Position numbers and translations under genes: made by a program. Of a DNA stretch of 64,000 nucleotides, positions 55,795 to 64,000 are shown one piece after another. The notes under the pieces are model-generated. The model did not search any database and was not told where the DNA came from. It saw only the letters and a program-made list of their open reading frames with translations. Source of the stretch: Taxillus chinensis (Eukaryota; Streptophyta; Magnoliopsida; Santalales; Loranthaceae); assembly GCA_023512835.1 (NCBI GenBank), contig CM042085.1, positions 9,656,062 to 9,720,061 on the forward strand, given 5' to 3'. Positions within the stretch are counted from its first letter, which is position 1. Every line of letters begins with the position of its first letter.

Positions 55795-58206
55795 CCCGAG
55801 GAAACTTCAACAGAGTAGTCTTCCATTAGAATCTCCTTCCCATCCATGCTGGCGCCCTGGTGCTCAGAGTTTTGCAAATTTTACCAAGTCGGAAAAATCA
55901 GAAATGGAGGAAGAACTCATAAAAAGAAGGGCTTATTTGTTGTACTTCATGCGTGGCCTTGTTTCCCTACATATATATATATATATATACACCCACACAC
56001 ACACACATATTATATCGGTCGTAGTACCATTTATCTAAGTTGGTGATTCGTTTTTCCCTAAAATGGGTGACGTTATGCCCTTGACCATTAATTATTCCCG
56101 ACCTGGATCCCTGCATCGGGGCCAGTCATTGGGTGAGATCAATGCCACATGCTGACATGAAGGTAATCAATGTCAGCCATTCAACTATTAATTGTAAATG
56201 TTCTTCTATCCCACTAATTCCTCCAATCAAACGAGAAACAAAACACCTAAATTAATTGCAATCTCTCTCTGTCTACGCCTATTTCGGCGCCCCCATAATC
56301 CCTAGCCTAGTAGTCTGTCAAATTTCTGTTACACTCCCTGAAATTCTCATGTCACCAAATCCGTACCAGGGAAGGCTGGTTTCCATTTCTGCTCTACTTT
56401 CACCTTCGTCCATGATATTAATTTTGTCAAAACGTGAGCAAAACTTAAGATAGCTTGAAACTTGAAATGGCGTTTTTGTCACTGGTTTTGTAAATCTGAT
56501 GCAATTTTTGAAGAGGGTTCTGAGAGCGACCTAATTGCTAGCAGAAGGGAATTAATAGATGCAAACCCCCAAGAAATGTTGCATCTGGAACTATGAATTT
56601 AACACTAAAAATAAATTTTTGAATCAACTTAAATCTACAAGATTTCACATTAAGTTCTTTAGTGTGCAATAACATGCAACTGAGGATTCCGGGTTCAACG
56701 AGGACGCGAGAATATGAAACAGAGAATAATGAACGTTCATGTGATTGGTTGATGGGGTTAATCATGAACGTAGGATTCATTCGTCCGGCGTGCATGGCCG
56801 TAAAGCTTTGCTTGCCACTTGGCATAAACACTTACGATACATGTGGCAGGTGGTAACTTCTAACAATAAAACACATTTCACAATTTGGCTACCAAAAATC
56901 AGAATTATTACTATCAGTTTTTGCTTGGAAATTCATTCCACAGGTGGGGAAAAATAAAAAGAAACATAATTCAGTCCGAATACTCAAAGGGTAACAACTA
57001 GAGAAAAAAAAAAAAAACCAAAAGCATGAGCAACCAACAAAGAATGTCACTGGAAGTGAGTGTGAAACTATTAATTTAATAGCATGCACTGTTCATTTAC
57101 AAAACCAAAGTGTGCTCAAATGGATGCCATTTGCACGATAACACATCTTTAAAGCAAAACAATCGGTAGCATGTGCACTGGGCAGAATGGATCTTGTAGA
57201 CACCCTGTAACCCAGCATCACTGTACCATCTGTACAATGGATCTCCCCCGAGACTGGCTTTTTCATTTTCAACTGGTATTTGAGAGAGAGAGTGAGAGAG
57301 AGATGAGAGATGCGTTCCACAAGTCAACTTTTATGAAGCAACAAAGAAAAAAGAAGTATACGCATAAATTAATACAGAATGATAGCAAGATATAAAAATA
57401 CCTTCATAGGCAATTGCTACATAAATTCCATTTTTTGTGGAAATGGAACAAAATTTTTGGGTTAGATAACCAAAACGTCACATTAGCTTAGATGATCACC
57501 ATGTGACGAACGATTAAGATATCAACCGTAAATTACTAATTCCAGCTGTGTGCTGACATGGTCAGGATGCCCACTTGATAAGCCCATTTAATTCATTCAT
57601 TTCCCTCATAAAACAGAGCTAAGCATGCAACCATGCTGCACAACCACCCAATCCCACACAAAACGATTCTCATTTTTTTGGAAAGAGGCCATTTCTAAAG
57701 TGCATTAATAAAGACGTTAATAGAAGGCCAAAAAAATTAAAATAGTATACTAAAAAATACACGATACCGCAATTTACAGAAAAAAATAATAATAAAGTGC
57801 AGCAACTGATAAAGATGGTTGATACTGATAGCAGGTCAAGAAATCAATTCATAAACGAAAAATGCACAATACCAACGTAACTCCAAACATACAAATGATA
57901 CTAGTTTAATTTAGTATGCGAGAGGGGACAATTTCACCTTCAAAAGCACAGGTGTGGTTTTGCCTTTCCAGATATATTTTAACTTAAATGACACTAGTAC
58001 ATTTCAATACACAGGGGGACAGTTCGACCTTCGAAATCCACCAAGAATGTGTAGTTTTGTCGTTTCCATATCTAAGGGAGTACTGAAAACATCAAAGCAA
58101 TAAAATAAATTTCTAAAGCATCAAACAATAGGTATAGGATAGAACTAACTTACTGACCTCTTAAATTCTAGAAAAAGTCAAAGTTGCATCACAAGGACAT
58201 TTCTGA
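55795..58206. other. Intergenic between convergent genes
   Basis: The coiled-coil gene (plus) and PP1 gene (minus) point toward each other across this 2.4 kb. It should contain both 3' UTRs. No other gene is seen; (GA)n near 57281-57303 and an A-run at 57003-57016 are the only simple repeats. Confidence 0.5.
55976..56008. repeat. (TA)n(AC)n compound microsatellite
   Basis: ATATATATATATATATACACCC then ACACACACAC, just downstream of the coiled-coil gene, probably 3' UTR or flank. Confidence 0.9.
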
Positions 58207-59016
58207 TCACATAAACTTAGCCTTTTTATCTGTTGGCTTTAGAATCTGGAAAGAACACATTAAGCTTTCATCCACACTCATCATTGCACCAGCATTGTCA
58301 AATTCACCACAATAGTTAGGGGCTGAGAATATTGTAACAAGCTGTCGGTTGGAGAAAAATTCATACCCATCTTCCACAACCTGAGAAATAAAAATAAAAA
58401 TCCAATCGAATTGTTTGAGTCATCAAACATCAACAAATTAAGAGTCAGTCAATAACCTGATGTGCACGACAAATAAGGTCCATATCATGCTTTGCTAAAA
58501 AGTCTGACACCTTATCAGTACCAAAGGTATATGAGACACCTCTATCATTCATTCCCCAACCTTTGATATCCCTACCAGGGTCAGACCAAAGTAAATCACA
58601 AAGTAAACCAGAGTCTGGAACATCAGTAGGACGTGGTAAGTTCCTTATTTGATCCAAGCTAGTCAAATCAGGGGAAAGGCCACCATGCATGCACAAGATC
58701 TTGTCATCAACAAGAGCAGCCACAGGAAGACAATTGAAACAATCAGTGAAGGTTTTCCACACTTTTACATTGAACCTTCGCTTACATTCATCGTAAAATC
58801 CATAAATCCGGTTGACAGAAGCGCACTCATGATTTCCTCTTAAGAGGAAGAAATTTTCAGGGTATTTAATTTTATATGCAAGCATAAGACATATAGTTTC
58901 CAAACTTTGTTTTCCCCGGTCCACATAGTCACCTAAGAATAAGTAATTGGCTTGAGGAGGAAAACCCCCATAATCAAAAAGCCGCAAAAGATCACCATAT
59001 TGACCGTGAATGTCAC
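58207..59016 (-). CDS. Type-1 Ser/Thr protein phosphatase catalytic subunit (PP1/TOPP), 3' exons only
   Basis: The exon at 59016-58457 (560 nt, beginning in the second base of a Gly codon) and the exon at 58380-58207 (stop TGA 58207-58209) encode about 244 residues. The metal-binding and catalytic motifs are all there in order: [34 protein letters not shown] and [11 protein letters not shown]. The protein would dephosphorylate Ser/Thr in nucleus and cytosol together with regulatory subunits. A TTTTCAG acceptor precedes GDIHG, where plant TOPP genes normally have an intron. The first exon (~60 residues ending KICG) was searched for to the window's right end and not found. Either intron 1 exceeds ~5 kb or the gene is 5'-truncated. 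The visible frame is intact. Confidence 0.88.
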
Positions 59017-61786
59017 CTGAAAATTCAAAAATAGAGCAATGCACGTAAGTTTGTAAATTTACATCAGAATATAGGGTACAAGTTCTAAAAACTACAAAAA
59101 AAGGTCATAGAATATAGGGTACGAGTTCTAAAAAGCTCTCGATTTACATAAAGGAATTTATCAACGGAACAATGAACCGGTCTAGCAGCATTTATCAAGG
59201 AAGAAGATGTTATACATTGTCTCTAATATTTCACGTGTTATACAAGCAGGGGTTTATATTTCCAATTAATTTCTTGTATTTTTTAATAAAAAATAGCTCC
59301 TTGTATTTCACATGAGATGGTCTTTAATATTTCAATGCCCTAAGACAGCATGATTTTCTTCTAAAAATTTCAAAACCATCACTGGTTACATTTGGATTTT
59401 AAATGTTTTCTTATTTAGTTTTTATTACTTCCAACACCCTTTCCTTTCTGGGTCGCACAAACCCATGGTTCTAAAAATTGGGATTAATAGCCTATTAACC
59501 CCTGATCGGTCATTGAATGTTTATACTATATAATTCTCGACAAACTGCATTGTTGGGATTTCATGGAAAATTTATTGATTAATCATGTAGCCAGTTAATC
59601 ACCGTCACCAGTTACTCGTGTTTAAAACAAAAGAAAAAAATGTAAACTCAATCCAGCGATGACGCAAATCAGCACAATCCATATCCCCTGACAGTTTCCA
59701 ACGCAGACAAGAGAGTGGAGCAAACAACACAGATGCAAGCAACACTGCCTTGCTCAACTCAATTGTCAGTCTCTTACTCCACCTCTGGTCATTGGCCAAT
59801 CACATTTGGTTATGCTTTTCTCAATCTCTCCTAGTTCTAATTCAAAAAAACCCTAAGTTGATGTTTGGTATGAGAAATGGGTTTTGATGGAAATTAAATG
59901 TGATCATGGTTTGAAGTATTGGATGATTCCAAAATGACTCGAACAAGTCAACAGGTTTCAGCGGCTGTCAGTACGAGAACTAGAGGCGATACATTAAACT
60001 CACCAAATTTAATGTGTCATGGGGCCGAGATTTTCGTAAAATAGAAGCATACAGCCATCCTTGTATTATTTGATCAAATAATGCATGCCTTTTTTGCGAC
60101 CATTTGACAGTCAGTACAATTGAGTCTCTCCCTTTTCTTTCTTTTCTTCTCTCTTTTTCTTCTTCTTCTTGACACTGCACCCCTAGACAATTAGTGCCAA
60201 GGGTTCTTCATCTCCCTTTCCCTTCCTAATGCCAACACCAAAAGAGGTAGGTCGGAATTTTTTTTACATTACTTATTTGGTTATGAAACGTATCTAAATC
60301 TATTTATTGTTTTTTTTTTTTGGTTTGTTTTATCAAATGTGTAAAAAATATGATTTTGCTTTTCTTTTCTTTCTTTTTTTTTAAAAACCAAAATGGAATT
60401 TAAAATAATTTTGTTGATAAGTAAGAAATTTTATTAGAAAAAAACACAGTGCAAAAAAAGCATATATACAACAACATACTCAAAATGAATACTCATAAAC
60501 ATCACAAATGGAATAAAAATAGTACACTCTCATAACAAACATGCACTCCCTCAAACGGCAAAAAAGAAAAAGAAGATAAAGCTTAATGGCAAGCCACTCC
60601 CTATTATCAAACATCATCGCATTCCACTATCGTCAAATACTCCAAATAAGATAGTGAAGGAAAACCCTCCAAACCACCGAATACCACCCCATTGCTCCTA
60701 TCCAACACGCGAATAATGGACTAAGAGATAAAGGCATCATCCAATAAAAGTCAAACAAACCCATGACCATATCTCAGAGGCCCCAAAAAGTTTAGTTAAA
60801 ATAAAATTCAACATATGTTTAGTTTATTTTCGTTTTTCTAACATCATTACCATTCTATATATTGTTAAAAAGAAAAAAAAGATATATTTACTAGAAAAGT
60901 TAAACTTGAATGAAAATTTGATATGATAAATTATAATTAATGCTAAAATAGTGTCTTGGCACCTTTCTAAATATGTTTTAAGTCATATTATGCACTCTAA
61001 ATTATTTTACTTTTTATTTAATGGTTTCAATGTGATTGTCTAATTTCTTTTTTCTGATTTTTTTATAACATTTAAAAAAAACTTAGCATTATTTCATGCC
61101 TAAAGTTATATCTCGTTCGAGACGCGACAAGTCATCTGTGACTTCTGAAATCATTATGCGTCGATGGGAATGATTACAATAGCAACTTCGAACTATGAAT
61201 ACAATTACAATAAGAAATGAGATTAGAAATCAACTTATCCCATGAGAGGTTGAGGGAATATATTTTGACAGTTTTCATGGGAATAAAAATTAGATAGAGA
61301 TTGAGTTTTGAGTGTGTACCAAACACGAATATGAGAATAAATTTAAAATTTAATGATTCAATTCGCATTTGTTCTCTTATACCAAACACATTCTAACATT
61401 GTTATAAAGTATAATGATATTAATTAATTAAGATGATAAATATGACACATAATTCTCTTCATTTAGCAATTTCACAAAATTCAACAAATCATTCTAATAT
61501 AATATCCAAAATCAATCCAAAGTTGATAGAGTAATCAACATGCACCATTCGAAACACAAAGTAAAGGTTGAATAAATGATATTCTTTCACCTTTTAAGAT
61601 ATAAAAGCTTTTGAGGCATGCTTATTTATGTGTAACTACCTTCTAAGACTAGGTGAGCTTTATATACTTTAGTGGGATTTGGGAAAAAAAGTTGTTTCTA
61701 TCAAATATGTGAGTTAAATAAATGATATGCATACTAGAGTTGTAACTAATGTGAAAACTGGTAATTAATTAATAGATGAGTTTTCA
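59017..61786. other. Intergenic or PP1 intron 1, no gene recognised
   Basis: If the PP1 first exon lies beyond the window this is intron sequence. A degenerate TIR-like block (about 61150-61400, with GTGTACCAAACACGAAT and TATACCAAACACATTC) may be an old MITE. No coding exon recognised. Confidence 0.4.
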
Positions 61787-61794
61787 ATTATAAT

Positions 61795-62571
61795 TAGGGA
61801 TGTAAAACGAACTAAAAGTCTGCAAACCATGCGGATCGGTTTGCGGACTTTCGCGGACTGGACCAAAAAAGTATAGGCCCATTTAAAATGCGAGCCTATA
61901 TGGACTGGCCCAGCGGACCACGGTCCGCAAGGATTTAACTCGTGCAGACACGAACCGGTCTGTGGACCAAAGAATATTTTTTTAAATAATTATTAAAATC
62001 TTATTATATTTTATAATTTACCTAAACCTAATTTATCTCTTTCTCTTTTCATCTCATTTTCTTCTCTCTTCGACTTCAAGTCTCTTGTCCAGTCCAATCG
62101 TCCTCAGAATCTCAGTAGCCAGCGCAGGCTGTTCTCTAATTCTCTCCTCTCACGCCAGCACTGGAGGTCTGGATCTGGCCTTGCAGCCCTTGCTGTCTCT
62201 CGACTATCCAGCGCAACAGCGGTGCTCTCTCTCGCAATCTACCAGTCTCATGATGCCAGACGGCCCGAACCGAAGCTCTACTCCCTATCTCACAACATCG
62301 AAAATCATAGGTCTCTCTCTCACATAGTCACATATGAACAAATACGATGGATTTTTTTTAGTCGTAGACGGCAGATCAGCAGATGTAATGAGAGTTTATT
62401 TTTTTGTTTAATTAGTAAATAAGCCAATAAAAACGGACTAGTCTGCGGACCGGTCCGATCCATGCGCGGATTAGACTAGACCGGATAAATATTGGTCTAT
62501 TAAAACTACGGGCCTAAACGGACCTTAGGCTTGCTCCATCGCAGACCAGACCGATCTGTTTTACACCCCTA
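61795..62571. mobile_element. hAT-type non-autonomous element, 777 bp
   Basis: Starts TAGGGATGTAAAAC and ends GTTTTACACCCCTA: terminal inverted repeats with one mismatch. Flanked by a perfect 8-bp duplication ATTATAAT (61787-61794 and 62572-62579), as hAT transposases make. Sub-terminal GGTCCGC / GCGGACC motifs are repeated in both orientations (61840-61980 and 62430-62540). No transposase ORF. Confidence 0.9.
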
Positions 62572-62879
62572 ATTATAATAAAATTGTATCAAAGATGCCT
62601 TGAGTCTTTTCCTCTTTGCAATAGTAATAGACTATATAACCAAAATTTTTTGAAAAGATATTTATGTTATTCGTTAATGATATTATTTTGATCGATAAAA
62701 TCATAAGGGTTAACCAAAAAATTAGAATTGTGGCAACAAACTCTTGAAGCTTGGGATTTTAGATTAAGCAAATCAAAAACTGAAAATTTGGAATGCAAAT
62801 TTAAGAAACAAAAAAATAACCAATGTGTTATTACAATCAACAGATACAAACTATAAAATGTTTTAAGTACTTAGGGCCA

Positions 62880-63480
62880 ATAATTCAACGAAATTGAGAT
62901 ATTAATATTGATGTGAACCATAGAATTAAAGTCAAATAGCTTAAATGAAAAAGTGCGACTAAAGTTTTGTGTGACCAGAATATACCATTGCGTTTAAAAG
63001 AAAAATTTTATGGAACAATTGTTAGACCTTCTTTGTTATATGAAACGGAGTGTTTGATTAACAAAAAATAATATATACAGAAGCTTAATATCGCTGAAAT
63101 ACAAATGTTAAGATGAATGTGTTGTAAGACTAGTGTGGATAAAATTTGAAATAAAGATATTTCTCATATTGTTGGAGTAGGTATGATTGTAGATAATAGA
63201 AAAAAGAATTACTTGCATTGGTTTGACCATTTAGGATAAAAGCCAATAAATGCAACTATTAGGATGGTAGAGAAAATTAACAATGAACAATGTAAATGTA
63301 AAAAATTGAGAGAAAAATCAAAAATGATTTGACTAGATGTAGTAACAAAAAATTTAAAATCGTTATATTTGAAAAATGGCATAGCAACTAATAGAAATGT
63401 TTGAAATAAAAGAATTCATATTTTGAATCAAATATAAGTTTTTTATTTGTCTTAGTTCATATAGCCGACCTCATTTTATT
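62880..63480 (+). mobile_element. RTE-type LINE 3' end, degenerate
   Basis: Plus-strand translation with several stops still gives IPLRLKEKFYGTIVRPSLLY (about 62980), ETECL, QKLNIAEIQMLR, a VGVG and LHWFDHLG segment. These match the C-terminal tail of plant RTE/non-LTR reverse transcriptases (…LYGTECW…AEMRMLRWMCG…RWFGHV). It is followed near 63450-63500 by a PTSFYWD-like ending and TTGGTTGATTTGATTT, the usual tail. 5' truncation is typical for LINEs. Confidence 0.75.
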
Positions 63481-63484
63481 GGGA

Positions 63485-64000
63485 TTAAGACTTATTACTT
63501 TGGTTGATTTGATTTTACCTTCTAAGACTTATGTTTGTTTAAGATTATTTATTTTTTTCTATTATAATATGATTCTATTTTGTGTTAATTATGCTTAAAG
63601 TTGAAATTATATTATCTTGAAATATATATTTTCTAGATTGTGCTAAATTTGCGATATTTATCATATTTTAGTATTTATTAAATAATTATATATAAAAAGG
63701 ACACACTAATTAATCCAATGAATCCTTAAAACTTAACTTTAAAGACCGGCACCAATTACCAATTTTCAAACCATTGTACAAGGCTACACGCTTAGCAAAG
63801 TTAGCAATCATATGTAATAGCCCTATACTTAGTTAGACCTTAATAAGTTAGATTCAAACAAATGTAGTTGAATATAGTTTTTTTTTTTTTTAAAAAGTAA
63901 CATTCTAACCACAAAATCCATATTTTATCCTAGCATGGTTGAACCATCAAGCTCACCTCCTTTAAACCCAATGTGTATTACTAGATAAACACAAGTTTTT
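63485..64000. other. AT-rich sequence, no gene recognised
   Basis: Nothing identifiable to the end of the window. Confidence 0.5.

Noticed and set aside
59605..59799. Missing first exon of the PP1 gene
   Set aside because: The minus-strand frame (MANDQRWSKRLTIEL...) does not resemble the PP1 N-terminus and has no KICG|GT junction.

Overview
This is plant nuclear DNA, most likely from a eudicot. It is AT-rich, its intact genes have many short introns, and it is crowded with plant LTR retrotransposons, an endogenous pararetrovirus-like element, TIR elements and a LINE tail. Only two protein-coding genes look complete in the window: a sterol C4-methyl oxidase of the SMO2 type (19584-23078, minus, seven coding exons, 269 aa) and an unrecognised coiled-coil protein (51294-55794, plus, fifteen coding exons, 437 aa). 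A third gene, a type-1 Ser/Thr phosphatase (58207-59016, minus), shows its two 3' exons with all catalytic motifs, but its first exon is not in the window.

Layout. 1-4480: two F-box copies in tandem (only the 3' end of the first is seen) with an RPL5 exon fragment between them. The second F-box copy is frameshifted by a 40-bp tandem duplication, and its 3' end is cut off by a retrotransposon LTR. 4482-8766: minus-strand Ty1/copia element with a 3' LTR but no 5' LTR. 8789-11948: minus-strand pararetrovirus-like element (tRNA-Met primer site, protease, RT, RNase H and a small downstream ORF), abutting the copia element at one end and a (TA)n microsatellite at the other. 13534-15377: solo LTR with a GAGCG target duplication. 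16074-16818: TIR element carrying a GC-rich 33-bp minisatellite, beside a broken PP2C fragment. 19584-23078: SMO2 gene. 23904-38724: copia element split by a 10.1-kb Ty3/gypsy chromovirus-type element (27420-37537); both have perfect 5-bp target duplications. About 40275-43800: a Tat/Ogre-like LTR and primer-site region. 44478-44947: a complete 470-bp TRIM. 46975-47932: a TIR element carrying rearranged class III peroxidase fragments. 51294-55794: coiled-coil gene. 58207-59016: PP1 exons. 61795-62571: hAT-type element with an 8-bp target duplication. 62880-63480: degenerate RTE-type LINE 3' end.

The host genes show no operon-like or pathway relationship to one another. The biological interest is mostly genome dynamics: nested insertions whose relative ages can be read from LTR divergence, gene-fragment capture by TIR elements, gene breakage by small tandem duplications, and a pararetrovirus-like unit that seems too compact to encode movement and coat proteins. 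Exon boundaries were derived by reading GT/AG sites and keeping the reading frame. Family names come from recognised motifs, not from a database search.
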